Shown here piece after piece: positions 52,651 through 62,111 of a DNA stretch of 64,000 bases (the stretch's first letter is position 1; every line of letters starts with the position of its first letter). A program made the translations under genes and the position numbers. Under the pieces are notes generated by a model. The model was not told where the DNA came from, searched no databases, and worked only from the letters and a program-made list of their open reading frames with translations. The stretch spans positions 1 to 64,000 of the forward strand of contig NZ_JAAZUH010000002.1 of the NCBI RefSeq assembly GCF_013185915.1. The letters run 5' to 3'. Origin of the DNA: Stenotrophomonas bentonitica. Its GTDB lineage: Bacteria; Pseudomonadota; Gammaproteobacteria; Xanthomonadales; Xanthomonadaceae.

Positions 52651-53767
52651 GTGGCCTCCGGGCGTGGGCCAGTTCGGCAAGAAGGGCGTCGAACTCGGCC
52701 ACCACCTGCTGCGGATGCAGTCGCTGCATCGCCACGGCCGCGTTGCGGCCCATGCGTTCGCGTGCGGCATCATCGCCGGCCAGGCGCACGGCGGCCTCGA
52801 CGAAGGCGGCATCGTCGTCGACCGCCACCCCGGTTTCATCGGTGCGCAGGTGCTCGCGCGCGGCACCGTAATCGAAGGCGACCGTGGTCACGCCGCTCGC
52901 CATTGCTTCCAGGGTGACATTGCCAAAGGTCTCGCTGCGGCTGGGGAACAGGAACAGGTCGCCACTGGCGAAGTGCCGGGCCAGCGCGTCGCCGCGCTGC
53001 ACCCCGCAGAAAATGAAGTCCGGGTTTTCATGCGCCAGCTTCTCGCGCGCCGGGCCATCGCCGACCCACACGAAGCGCGCCTTGGGGCGCACCTGCTGCA
53101 GGCGGCGGAAGGCCTTCACCGCCAACGCCAGGTTCTTCTCCGCGGCGATGCGGCCGACGTAGATCGCGGCAAAGCCGGTGCCGTCGATGCCCCATTCCTC
53201 GCGCAGTGCCGGGTCGCGCCGCGTCGGCTCGAACTGGCTGCTGTCCACCGCGCGCGCCAGCAGGCGGACCCGGTCGAAGCCCTGGCCGGCCAGGAACTGC
53301 TGCAGCTCCTGGGTGGGGACCAGGGTCGCATCGGCCTGGTTGTGGAAGCGTCGCATCCAGCGCAGTGCGGCGGCCTGCAGCCAGGCCACGCCGTAGTCGG
53401 GCAGGTACTCATCGAAGCGGGTGTGGAAGCCGGTGGCCACTGGAATGCCCAGCCGCCGCGCGGTGCGCAGCGCCGACCAGCCCAGCGGGCCCTCGGTGGC
53501 GATGTAGATCGCATCCGGCCGCTGCTGCTGCCACTGCCGGGCCAGCCGCTTGGGAGCGGGCAGGCCGAAGCGCAGCCCGGGGTAGCGCGGCAGGCCCGCG
53601 CCCTGTACCAGCAGCGCGCCGCTGGTGTCGGTCTCATCGCCCTGGCGCGGGCGGACCAGGTCCACCTCGTGCCCGGCCGCGCGCAGTCCCTGCTCCAGGC
53701 CCTGTACGGTCAACGCGACGCCGTTGACCTCGGGGGGATACGTTTCGGTGACGATCGCGTAGCGCAT
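52631..53767 (-). CDS. GT4-family glycosyltransferase
   Basis: Transfers a sugar from a nucleotide donor. The product from 53767 is 378 aa (MRYAIVTETYPPEVNGVALT). It has two Rossmann-like halves; the donor-binding ExxxxxxxE pattern is in PSRSETFGNVTLEAMASG. The N-terminal pattern 'ETYPPEVNGV' is common in GT4 enzymes that act on membrane lipids (Agt-, MgtA- and SqdX-like), which is suggestive only. It overlaps the PAP2 gene by 20 nt. Confidence 0.85.
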   Translation of the reverse strand: MRYAIVTETYPPEVNGVALTVQGLEQGLRAAGHEVDLVRPRQGDETDTSGALLVQGAGLPRYPGLRFGLPAPKRLARQWQQQRPDAIYIATEGPLGWSALRTARRLGIPVATGFHTRFDEYLPDYGVAWLQAAALRWMRRFHNQADATLVPTQELQQFLAGQGFDRVRLLARAVDSSQFEPTRRDPALREEWGIDGTGFAAIYVGRIAAEKNLALAVKAFRRLQQVRPKARFVWVGDGPAREKLAHENPDFIFCGVQRGDALARHFASGDLFLFPSRSETFGNVTLEAMASGVTTVAFDYGAAREHLRTDETGVAVDDDAAFVEAAVRLAGDDAARERMGRNAAVAMQRLHPQQVVAEFDALLAELAHARRPHADHAA

Positions 53768-53858
53768 GGGGAACCTCCCGGTTTGGCGCATGCTCGCGGG
53801 CGGCCATGTAGCCGACATGACGCGGCCATGACCACCAGATGACGCCGTGACCGGGCAC

Positions 53859-53888
53859 AAAAAAACCACGGCCCCGAAGGGCCGTGGT
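53859..53888 (-). terminator. Intrinsic terminator of the TonB receptor gene
   Basis: On the minus strand, ACCACGGCCC, a 4-nt loop, GGGCCGTGGT and a run of seven T. It lies 27 nt after the receptor's stop, before the glycosyltransferase start. Confidence 0.92.
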
Positions 53889-53914
53889 CATGTTCCATCA
53901 CCCACGGGGGGCGA

Positions 53915-56836
53915 TCAGAAGCGCTGCTGGTACTTCATGTAGATCACGCGGCCGATGTCGTAGCCGCCGTAGTACGAGAAGGCCGAGTTCGGCTTGCTGT
54001 ACATGATCGGGCCCAGGCGGTCGAACACGTTGTTGGCGCCGACCGACACGGTGCCGTCCCACGGCAGGTTGTAGCGGAACTGCACGTCGTGGAAGGTGAC
54101 CGAACCACGTTCGTTGTAGTTGCGCGAACCCTTGTACCACGGAGCGTACTGGCCCGGATCCGAGCACTCGTCCGGGTACAGGGCGATGTTGGCGCACTGT
54201 TCCTTCACCCCGGAGTAGTAACGCGCGGTCCAGCTCATGCCGAAGTCTTCGCGATCCCAGCCCAGCACCAGGTTGGAACGGACGCGGAAGCCGCTGCCGA
54301 TGCCGTTGGTGGGGGTCGGGACGATGCTGGCGTCGTTGGTCGAACGGTAGATGTTGCTGGACACGTAGGTGGTGGCCGAGTTCAGCGAGAACTTGCCGAA
54401 CGCGGTATCCAGGCGGTAGCTCAGGTCCAGGTCGTAACCTTCGGTTTCCAGGAAACCGGCGTTGCGGTTGCCGAACTTCAGGTTGGTGACGATGCCGGTG
54501 ACCGGGTCGCGATCGAAGCGGGTGCAGCGTGCGTCGATGCCCTGCTCATAGCAGTCGATCAGGATCTGGGACGGCGTATCGGCAATGATGGTGTTGTCGA
54601 TGCGGATCTTCCACCAGTCCAGCGAGGCGTTGAAGTTCTGGATGAAGCCGGGGCTCCAGACCAGGCCCAGCGTCTTGCTCTTGGAGGTTTCCGGGGTCAG
54701 GTCCGGGTTCGAGCCGCTGGTGAACGGCACCGGGGTGGCGTCGGTGGCCACGGTCACCGGCGTGCCGCCCTGGCGCAGCTGGCGGAACGTGGCGGCGTTG
54801 GCGATGTCACGCGAGCAGCGGGCGCGCACTTCGGCGCTGGTGCGCGAGGAACCGAACACGGTGTCGCACGGATCGCTGAACTGGGCGAAGGTTTCCGAAC
54901 CGCCACCGAACAGGTCGTTGATGGTCGGGGCGCGGAAGCCTTCGGCCCAGGTGCCGCGCACCATCAGCGAATCGATCGGCTTCCACTTGAAGCCGAACTT
55001 GCTGTTGAGCGTGTTGCCGAAGGTGTCGTAGTCGGAGAAGCGGGTCGCGCCGTTGAAGGTCAGTTCCTTCGCGCCCGGCAGGTCGGCCAGCACCGGCACG
55101 TTCAGTTCCAGGTACGCCTCGTTGACGGTGTAGTCGCCACCGGTCGGGCCTGCGGCCAGGTTGGTGGTGGCACCGGTCTGGGCCAGCGGATCGGGCGTGT
55201 AACGGCCGTCTTCCTTGCGGCTTTCAACGCCGAACGCGAAGCCCAGGTCGCCGCCCGGCAGGGTGACGATGGAACCGGCGATGTTGGCGAAGAAGTTCTT
55301 CGAGGTGGTGCGGCCCTTGGTGATTTCCTCCGGGAACAGCCACGCCTGCAGTTCCGCATTGCCGTACAGGCCGTCCGGAGCGGTGGTGCCGTACGGAACC
55401 AGCGGGTTCCACGGCTTGCACACGTCGTAGCCGATCGGCGCCGCAGCGGTACCGCACTGGACCTTGCCGGTGGCGGCGTTCAGGAACGACGGACCGACGC
55501 CGCCGGCGACGCGCGCCTTGTGCAGGTTGCCGGTGGCGGTCGATTCCAGTTCGTTGCGGTTGTACTGGTAGCCCGCTTCCCAGTCGAAGTAGCGCTCGCC
55601 GATGTCGAACGAACCGTCGAACGAGGCCACCGCACGGTAGGTCTTCAGATCGCTGGTGGTCACGCGCGGCACTTCCCAGGTACGGCGGTTCCAGGCCACC
55701 GCGGTCGGGGTGGCGTAGCCGTGCTGGTTGCCGAACGGGTTGAAGTAGCTGTTGATCGACATCGAACCGACGCCGGCGGTGCTGGACTGCAGCGGGTAGC
55801 CGGCGATCTGGCGGGTCGACTCGCGCTCGTTGTAACCCAGCTCGGTGCGGAAGTTGATGCTGTCGGTGATCGCGAAGCGACCATCGAAGTACACCGAGTC
55901 GCGCTTGAGCGGATACATCACGTGCATCTGGTCGTTGGCGTTGCTCACGTCACCGGTGAACGGGGTGGTGTCGGTGCGGTGGTAGTTGCCCGGACGGGTC
56001 GGGTCGGTGCCACGGTTGAGCGAGTAGCCGCAGCCGGCGGTGGCCGTGCAGCCCGGGCCGCGCAGGCCGGTGATCTGGCCGTACTGGCTGATCGTGGTCC
56101 AGTTGCTCGAGTCCAGCGGGTGGCGGTCGGTCATGCCGTACTGGCTGAAGCCGCGGTTGCGTGCCCACACGCCGTCTTCTTCGGAGTGCTCCAGCGCCAG
56201 GGTCAGCGACAGGCGGTCGTTGCTCCAGCCGGTGACCGCGTCGATGCGGTCGCGCGCGCCGTCGCCTTCGCTGTACTGGCCGTGGTAGACGTTCACGGTG
56301 GTGCCGGTGACGTTGCTGCGGGTGATGATGTTGACCACGCCGGCCATCGCGTCCGAACCGTAGATCGCCGAGGCGCCGTCCTTCAGCACTTCAATGCGCT
56401 CCACCGCCGAAACCGGCAGGGTGGACACGTCCTGGTAACCGGAGGTGCTGATGCCCAGGCGCTTGCCGTTGACCAGCACCAGCGTGCGCTGGGTGCCCAG
56501 GTTGCGCATGTCGATGTAGGTACCGCCGGCATTCTCACCGGCGGTCAGCGCGTTGGCGCGGCTGATCGTCGGGCTGCCCATGGCGGTGACGTTCTGCAGG
56601 ATGTCGGCCACCGAGCTGAAGCCCTGGCGTTCGATGTCGGTGCGGCTGATCGCAAACACCGGCTGGGCGGTCTCCACGTCAACGGTACGGATGCGCGAAC
56701 CGGTGATCTCGATGCGATCCAGGTTGGTGGGGCTCGGCGCGTCCTGTGCCATGGCCGGGGCGGCCACCAGGCCGACGGTACCGGCGACCAGGGCATAGCG
56801 GATTGCCTGCCCCAGTACGTTGATGCGTGAAGTCAT
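53915..56836 (-). CDS. TonB-dependent outer-membrane receptor
   Basis: Imports a specific ligand (siderophore, sugar or peptide) across the outer membrane, powered by TonB-ExbBD. The product from 56836 is 973 aa with signal peptide (YALVAGTVGLVAAPAMAQ). The plug (about 45-190) has RIEITGSRIRTVDVETAQPV, DMRNLGTQRTLVLVNGKRLG and DVSTLPVSAVERIEVLKDGA, IYGSDAMAGVVNIIT. The barrel ends in aromatic FQ-like ...YQQRF. There is no N-terminal STN domain, so no direct anti-sigma signalling is expected. Substrate unknown. TAAGAT and TTTACA upstream (minus strand, 56937-56967) may be its promoter. Confidence 0.93.
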   Translation of the reverse strand: MTSRINVLGQAIRYALVAGTVGLVAAPAMAQDAPSPTNLDRIEITGSRIRTVDVETAQPVFAISRTDIERQGFSSVADILQNVTAMGSPTISRANALTAGENAGGTYIDMRNLGTQRTLVLVNGKRLGISTSGYQDVSTLPVSAVERIEVLKDGASAIYGSDAMAGVVNIITRSNVTGTTVNVYHGQYSEGDGARDRIDAVTGWSNDRLSLTLALEHSEEDGVWARNRGFSQYGMTDRHPLDSSNWTTISQYGQITGLRGPGCTATAGCGYSLNRGTDPTRPGNYHRTDTTPFTGDVSNANDQMHVMYPLKRDSVYFDGRFAITDSINFRTELGYNERESTRQIAGYPLQSSTAGVGSMSINSYFNPFGNQHGYATPTAVAWNRRTWEVPRVTTSDLKTYRAVASFDGSFDIGERYFDWEAGYQYNRNELESTATGNLHKARVAGGVGPSFLNAATGKVQCGTAAAPIGYDVCKPWNPLVPYGTTAPDGLYGNAELQAWLFPEEITKGRTTSKNFFANIAGSIVTLPGGDLGFAFGVESRKEDGRYTPDPLAQTGATTNLAAGPTGGDYTVNEAYLELNVPVLADLPGAKELTFNGATRFSDYDTFGNTLNSKFGFKWKPIDSLMVRGTWAEGFRAPTINDLFGGGSETFAQFSDPCDTVFGSSRTSAEVRARCSRDIANAATFRQLRQGGTPVTVATDATPVPFTSGSNPDLTPETSKSKTLGLVWSPGFIQNFNASLDWWKIRIDNTIIADTPSQILIDCYEQGIDARCTRFDRDPVTGIVTNLKFGNRNAGFLETEGYDLDLSYRLDTAFGKFSLNSATTYVSSNIYRSTNDASIVPTPTNGIGSGFRVRSNLVLGWDREDFGMSWTARYYSGVKEQCANIALYPDECSDPGQYAPWYKGSRNYNERGSVTFHDVQFRYNLPWDGTVSVGANNVFDRLGPIMYSKPNSAFSYYGGYDIGRVIYMKYQQRF

Positions 56837-56936
56837 TTGGCTCTCTCTCTGGTTCGGAACTGAATCAAAAGAGGTCGGCGGGGTCCCAAGTGCCCCGCGT
56901 TCCCCGAAAAACCGCCCCAAGTGGGCCGGTGATTCG

Positions 56937-56967
56937 ATCTTAGTCCCAGTCGTTAAGCCGATGTAAA
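56937..56967 (-). promoter_or_regulatory. Candidate promoter of the TonB receptor
   Basis: On the minus strand TTTACA (56962-56967) and TAAGAT (56937-56942), spacing 19 bp. The leader would be ~95 nt. The 56837-57130 gap is AT-rich for this genome and has no gene. Confidence 0.4.
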
Positions 56968-57130
56968 GCTTTTCGCCAAAAAAATTTCATCATCTCGTAA
57001 CCAATGAGATGTATTGCCTTGTAAATCAACGGATTGTGACAAAATACGCCCGTCAGGCACTGTGTCCTGATGTATCGAAATGTATCGGGATGGTGCGGCG
57101 CGTCACGCAGATCTGCGCAACGCGGGGCGA

Positions 57131-58657
57131 TTACGCCACGAACGGGCGGAACAGGATGCCGAGTCCGGCCATGCCGTCGGTCTCGCCGATCAGGTCGGCG
57201 CGCAGCAGCGGGCGGGCATCGATGTAGGCCTGCGGCAGGATCAGCGACAGCCGGTTGTCGTCCGCGCTCAGCTCCAGATCCGGCATCGGACTGTCTTCGT
57301 GGGCGCGGTTGAGCAGCACCGCCAGCCGGAGCAGGGCGGTCATGCGCCGGGCCGGCAGCAGCAGGCGCTCGGGCAGCGCGTCGAACGCGGACTTGGACAC
57401 GTTGCGGCGGTGGCTGCGGACCAGCGCGGCCAGCAGCTGCTGTTCCTGCCGCGAGAAGCCGGCGATGTCCGAGTTCTCCAGCACGTAGCTGCCGTGCACG
57501 TGGTAGCCGCTGTGCGCGATCATCAGGCCCAGCTCGTGCAGGCGCGCGGCCCAGCCAAGCATGCGCGCGTCGTCCGGGTCCAGGTTCCATGCCTTTTCCA
57601 CCTGGCCAAACAGCTCCATCGCGGTGCGCTGCACCTGGTCGGCCTGCACGGTGTCGATGCCATAGCGCTGGGTCAGGGCGTCGACCGACTCGTCGCGCAG
57701 GTCGTTCTCGCTGGCACGGCCGAGGATGTCGTACAGGATGCCTTCGCGCATCGCCGCCTTGCTGACCAGCAGCTTCTGCAGCCCCAGCGCGTGGAAGGCC
57801 GCTTCCAGCACCAGGATGCCGCCGGCGATGATCGGGCGGCGGTCCGGCGACAGGCCGGGCAGGTCGATGTCTTCGATCCGCTTGGCCTTGAGCAGCTCGT
57901 CGCGCAGCTGCGGCAGCGCTTCGGCGGTGATCGCGCCCTTGCTCAGCTTCATGCTGGCGCAGATCTCGCTGATCGCCTTGTGCGTGCCCGACGACCCCAG
58001 GGCCTCGTTCCAGCCCAGCGAGCGGTACTTGGTGGCGAACTGCTGGAACTCGGCGCCGATCTCGGTGAGTGCGTCCTTCCAGCGCTTCTTGCTCAGCTTG
58101 CCGCCGGGGAAGAAGCGCCGCGTGCTGGCGATGCAGCCGGCCTGCAGGCTTTCGCGCTCCAGGGTCTGCATGCCCTGGCCGATGATGAATTCGGTGGAAC
58201 CGCCGCCGATGTCGATCACCAGCCGGCGCTGGTCCGGCTTGGGCGGCTGCGCGTGGGCAACGCCCAGGTAGATCAGGCGGGCCTCTTCACGCCCGCTGAC
58301 CACTTCGATGGCATGTCCCAGCGCGGTTTCGGCCGGCATCAGGAAGGCCTGCGGCGAACGCAGCTGGCGGACCGTGTTGGTGGCCAGTGCACGCACCCGC
58401 ACCGAGGGAATGCCGCGGATGCGCTGGCCGAACCGGGCCAGGCACTCGAGCGCGCGCTGGCGCGCTTCGGCCGACAGGCCGCCCTTGCCATCCAGGCCGT
58501 CGGCCATGCGCACGGTCTCGCGCAGGCGGTCGACCACCCGCAGCTGGCCGAGCGTGTAGCGCGCGATGACCATGTGGAAACTGTTGGAGCCCAGGTCGAT
58601 GGCGGCGAGCAGGTCGCCATCCTGCAGGGCGGGCGGTGTCGTGGAGGTATGCGGCAT
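57131..58657 (-). CDS. ppx: Exopolyphosphatase
   Basis: Degrades polyphosphate from the chain end, and related enzymes hydrolyse pppGpp. The product is 508 aa (E. coli Ppx 513). The ASKHA-fold ATPase motifs are AAIDLGSNSFHMVIARY and LVIDIGGGSTEFIIGQG; a GSSGTHKAISEI segment and C-terminal HD-like helical domain (GLMIAHSGYHVHGSYV) follow. Start 58657 lies 21 nt after ppk1. It is the last gene of the phoB-phoR-ppk1-ppx unit. Confidence 0.95.
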   Translation of the reverse strand: MPHTSTTPPALQDGDLLAAIDLGSNSFHMVIARYTLGQLRVVDRLRETVRMADGLDGKGGLSAEARQRALECLARFGQRIRGIPSVRVRALATNTVRQLRSPQAFLMPAETALGHAIEVVSGREEARLIYLGVAHAQPPKPDQRRLVIDIGGGSTEFIIGQGMQTLERESLQAGCIASTRRFFPGGKLSKKRWKDALTEIGAEFQQFATKYRSLGWNEALGSSGTHKAISEICASMKLSKGAITAEALPQLRDELLKAKRIEDIDLPGLSPDRRPIIAGGILVLEAAFHALGLQKLLVSKAAMREGILYDILGRASENDLRDESVDALTQRYGIDTVQADQVQRTAMELFGQVEKAWNLDPDDARMLGWAARLHELGLMIAHSGYHVHGSYVLENSDIAGFSRQEQQLLAALVRSHRRNVSKSAFDALPERLLLPARRMTALLRLAVLLNRAHEDSPMPDLELSADDNRLSLILPQAYIDARPLLRADLIGETDGMAGLGILFRPFVA

Positions 58658-58678
58658 GGACGAATGGTAGCCGATGGC

Positions 58679-60760
58679 CTACAGCCCGGCCATCAATGCC
58701 ATCTGCGCCGAATGCGGGGGCTCGTCGTGGCCCGGCGCGCACTTGCGGTAGGTGCCGTCGGCCTGCAGTTCCCAGGCGTTGAGGTTGTCGTCCAGGTAGT
58801 TCTGCAGCACGTCGCGGTAGACCTTGCGGGCCAGCTCCGGGTCCAGGATCGGGAAGCAGGTCTCGACCCGGCGCAGCAGGTTGCGCTCGAGCCAGTCGGC
58901 GCTGGCGCAGTACAGCTCCGCGGCGCCGTCGTTGCCGAACCAGTAGACCCGGCTGTGCTCCAGGAAGCGGCCGACGATCGAACGCACCCGGATGTTGTCC
59001 GAGACCCCCGGGACGCCCGGGCGCAGCGTGCACGCGCCGCGCACGATCAGGTCGATCTGCACGCCGGCCTGCGAGGCCGCGTACAGCGCCCGCACCACCT
59101 GCGGCTCGTTGAGGGCGTTCATCTTGGCGATGATGCGCCCGGGGCGGCCCTTGCGGGCCAGGTGCATTTCGCGTTCGATCCGCTGCAGCAGGCCGTCGTG
59201 CAGGGTGAAGGGCGACTGCAGCAGGCGCTTCAGGCGGGTGCGCGGGGCCAGCCCGGAGAGCTGCTGGAACAGCAGGTGCACGTCATTGCCGATGTCCGCA
59301 TCGGCGGTGATCAGGCTCAGATCGGTGTACGCGCGCGCGGTGCCGCTGTGGTAATTGCCGGTGCCCAGATGCACATAGCGGCGCAGCTTGCGGCCTTCGC
59401 GGCGCACGATCAGCAGCATCTTGGCGTGGGTCTTGTAGCCGACCACGCCGTACACCACCTGCACGCCTGCTTCCTGCAGGCGGTCGGCCAGGCCCAGGTT
59501 CGCTTCTTCGTCGAAGCGCGCGCGCAGCTCGACCACCACGGTGACGTCCTTGCCGTTGCGCGCAGCCAGGATCAGCGCGTCGACGATCTGCGAATCCTTG
59601 CCGGTGCGGTACAGCGTCTGCTTGATCGCCAGCACGTTCGGATCCACCGCCGCCTGCTTGATCAGGTCCAGCACCGCGGTGAACGCATCGAACGGGTGGT
59701 GCAGCAGCACGTCCTTGCGCGCCACCACCTCGAAGATGCCGTCGCTGTCGCGCAGCGTGCGCGGGCTCATCGGCGGGTACTTCAGTTCGGGGCGGGCGAG
59801 CAGGTCGTACAGCTGGATCACGCGGTTGAGGTTGACCGGACCGTCGATCTGGTACACCGCGTTTTCGGTCAGGCCGAAGTTCTGCAGCAGGGTGCGCACG
59901 ATGTCGCGCGGGCAGTCCTGCGCGATCTCCAGCCGCACCGCCGGCCGGTAGCCGCGGTCGACCAGCTCGTCGCGCAGGGCCAGGGCGAGGTTTTCCACTT
60001 CTTCCTCGTCCACCACCAGTTCCGAGTTGCGGGTCACCCGGAACTGGTACGCGCCCTGGACTTCCATGCCCGGGAACAGCTCGCCCACGAAGGTCGACAG
60101 CACCGAGGACAGGAACACGAAGGTCTGCGGGCCGCCCAGGGTCTGCGGCAGCTGGATGATGCGCGGCAGCGAGCGCGGTGCGCGCACGATCGCCAGGTGG
60201 CCGGCACGGCCGAACGCGTCGGTGCCCTTGAGCACCACCACGATGTTCAGCGACTTGTTGAGGATCTTCGGGAACGGGTGCGACGGGTCAAGGCCCAGCG
60301 GCGACAGCACCGGCATGATCTCGTTGCGGAAGTACGCGCGCAGCCAGCGCTTCTGGCGGTGGTTCCACGAATGCCGCCCCAACACGTCGATGCCGGCTTC
60401 GTGCAGGGCCGGGCGCAGGGTGTCGTTCCAGCAGCGGTACTGCTGGTCCACCAGTTCGGCGGCGCGGTCGTGGATGGCGCTCAGGATCGCCTGCGGGGTC
60501 ATGCCGTCCGGCGCCGGCGGCAGGCCGAATTCCTGTGCGTGGCGCACCGCGGCGGCGCGGATCTCGAAGAACTCGTCCAGGTTGGTGCAGGAGATGCACA
60601 TGAAGCGCAGCCGCTCCAGCACCGGCACCTGCGGGTCCATGGCCTGGGCCAGCACCCGGAAGTTGAAGTCCAGCTGCGACAGCTCGCGGTTGATGTACAG
60701 CGCGGGGTCGCGCAGGTCATCGGTTTCCGCCGGCACGGCGATGGGAACGAGGCTGCTCAT
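58679..60760 (-). CDS. ppk1: Polyphosphate kinase 1
   Basis: Makes inorganic polyphosphate from ATP, reversibly. The product is 693 aa (E. coli 688). The N-terminal domain contains YINRELSQLDFNFRVLAQA; the catalytic phospholipase-D-like domains contain VVYGVVGYKTHAKMLLIVRR, where the His is the phosphorylated residue, and HLGTGNYHSGTARAYTDL. The start ATG overlaps the phoR stop by 4 nt. Ppk1 and Ppx here make and remove polyphosphate in one operon under PhoB control. Confidence 0.96.
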   Translation of the reverse strand: MSSLVPIAVPAETDDLRDPALYINRELSQLDFNFRVLAQAMDPQVPVLERLRFMCISCTNLDEFFEIRAAAVRHAQEFGLPPAPDGMTPQAILSAIHDRAAELVDQQYRCWNDTLRPALHEAGIDVLGRHSWNHRQKRWLRAYFRNEIMPVLSPLGLDPSHPFPKILNKSLNIVVVLKGTDAFGRAGHLAIVRAPRSLPRIIQLPQTLGGPQTFVFLSSVLSTFVGELFPGMEVQGAYQFRVTRNSELVVDEEEVENLALALRDELVDRGYRPAVRLEIAQDCPRDIVRTLLQNFGLTENAVYQIDGPVNLNRVIQLYDLLARPELKYPPMSPRTLRDSDGIFEVVARKDVLLHHPFDAFTAVLDLIKQAAVDPNVLAIKQTLYRTGKDSQIVDALILAARNGKDVTVVVELRARFDEEANLGLADRLQEAGVQVVYGVVGYKTHAKMLLIVRREGRKLRRYVHLGTGNYHSGTARAYTDLSLITADADIGNDVHLLFQQLSGLAPRTRLKRLLQSPFTLHDGLLQRIEREMHLARKGRPGRIIAKMNALNEPQVVRALYAASQAGVQIDLIVRGACTLRPGVPGVSDNIRVRSIVGRFLEHSRVYWFGNDGAAELYCASADWLERNLLRRVETCFPILDPELARKVYRDVLQNYLDDNLNAWELQADGTYRKCAPGHDEPPHSAQMALMAGL

Positions 60761-62097
60761 GCGGAAAAGTCTTCTGCGGAAGGAAGGAGGGCCGCGTCGG
60801 TGCGCTCGCGCACGTGGTCGGCATCGAAATGGCAGGAGAACGTGCTGCCCTTGCCGACTTCGCTCTGGATCTCCAGGCGGGCGTGGTGCAGGCCAAGGAT
60901 GTGTTTGACGATCGACAGGCCCAGCCCGGTGCCGCCGCTTTCGCGCGAACGGCTGCTGGAGACCCGGTAGAAGCGTTCGGTCAGGCGCGGCAGGTGGGTG
61001 GCGGGAATGCCGTAGCCGGTGTCGCGCACCGCCAGCACCACGCCCTGGCCTTCGCGCGCCAGTTCCACCTCGACCCGGCCACCGGCCGGGGTGTAGCGCA
61101 CCGCGTTGGTGACCAGGTTGGAAAACGCGCTGTGCAGTTCCTTGTTGGAACCCTGCAGGTCGACCCCGGCGTTGTCGATCACGCTGATCGTGTGGCGGCC
61201 CTGGCTGTGCGCTTCGGCCTCGCGGCGCAGCGTGGCCAGCATCGGCGCCATCGCCACGGTTTCTTCTTCGGTGTGTTCCTGCGACTCCAGCCGCGACAGG
61301 GTCAGCAGGTCTTCGACCAGCTGCGCCATGCGCTGCGACTGCTTGCGCATTTCTTCCAGCATCGGGCCGGTGCCGGGGAAATCTTCCGGCTCCATCATGT
61401 CCAGGTAGCCGTGCACCACGGTGAGCGGCGTGCGCAGTTCATGCGAGACGTTGGCCACGAAGTCACGGCGGACCTGCTCCAGACGCAGCAGTTTGCTCAC
61501 GTCGCGCGCGATCAGCAGCCAGTAGTCGGGCGAATACGGAATCAGGCGCAGGTTGAGGCGGATCGCCGGATCGACCGGCGAGGGCACGTCCAGGATCGGC
61601 TCGGCATTGCGGCCGCCGGCCAGCCAATGGGCCAGCGGCATCGGCTGCAGCCGTTCGACCAGCGCCTCGCCGAGGTCGCCGGGATGGTGCAGGCCGAGCA
61701 GGGTGGTCGCCGATTCGTTGAACCACTGCACGCGCTGGCTGTTGCGGTCCACCACCACCACCGCGTCGGGCAGGGCCGCCGCGGCGGCGCGGTAGCTGCG
61801 CAGCATGTCCAGCAGGCGCCGCTTGCGCGTGCGCATTTCCAGCTGGTTGCGGTAGAGCAGGCGGTCCAGTTCGTTCCAGACCCCGTTGCCGCCGCTCATG
61901 TCCCAGCGCTGGCGCGCGGTGAGGCGGCGCAGCACCTTGCGCAGGCGCCAGTAATGCCAAGCCAGCGCGCCGATCGAAGCCAGCGCGATGCACATCCAGA
62001 CCTGCCCGGTGGCCAGGCCCACGAGCACCGCAGCCAGCAGCAGCACGGCCAGGGTCGCGAGCGTTTTCAGCCAGGCAGAACGGATGTGGCGCGGCAT
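60757..62097 (-). CDS. phoR: Phosphate regulon sensor kinase PhoR
   Basis: Senses phosphate status through the Pst-PhoU complex and phosphorylates PhoB. The product from 62097 is 446 aa (E. coli 431). Two hydrophobic segments (residues ~5-50), a PAS domain (~90-190), then HisKA with the phospho-His in FVANVSHELRTPLTVVHGYL and HATPase with NLVTNAVRYTPAGG, DTGYGIP and GGTGLGLSIVKHIL. It is 14 nt after phoB and overlaps ppk1 by 4 nt. The frame is open upstream over phoB's end; that extension is rejected. Confidence 0.95.
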   Translation of the reverse strand: MPRHIRSAWLKTLATLAVLLLAAVLVGLATGQVWMCIALASIGALAWHYWRLRKVLRRLTARQRWDMSGGNGVWNELDRLLYRNQLEMRTRKRRLLDMLRSYRAAAAALPDAVVVVDRNSQRVQWFNESATTLLGLHHPGDLGEALVERLQPMPLAHWLAGGRNAEPILDVPSPVDPAIRLNLRLIPYSPDYWLLIARDVSKLLRLEQVRRDFVANVSHELRTPLTVVHGYLDMMEPEDFPGTGPMLEEMRKQSQRMAQLVEDLLTLSRLESQEHTEEETVAMAPMLATLRREAEAHSQGRHTISVIDNAGVDLQGSNKELHSAFSNLVTNAVRYTPAGGRVEVELAREGQGVVLAVRDTGYGIPATHLPRLTERFYRVSSSRSRESGGTGLGLSIVKHILGLHHARLEIQSEVGKGSTFSCHFDADHVRERTDAALLPSAEDFSA

Positions 62098-62111
62098 TGC
62101 AGTCTCGTGGT

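Noticed and set aside
57080-60970. 1296-codon open frame on the plus strand
   Set aside because: It lies entirely opposite ppx and ppk1, which have strong family matches; long antisense frames are expected at this GC content.
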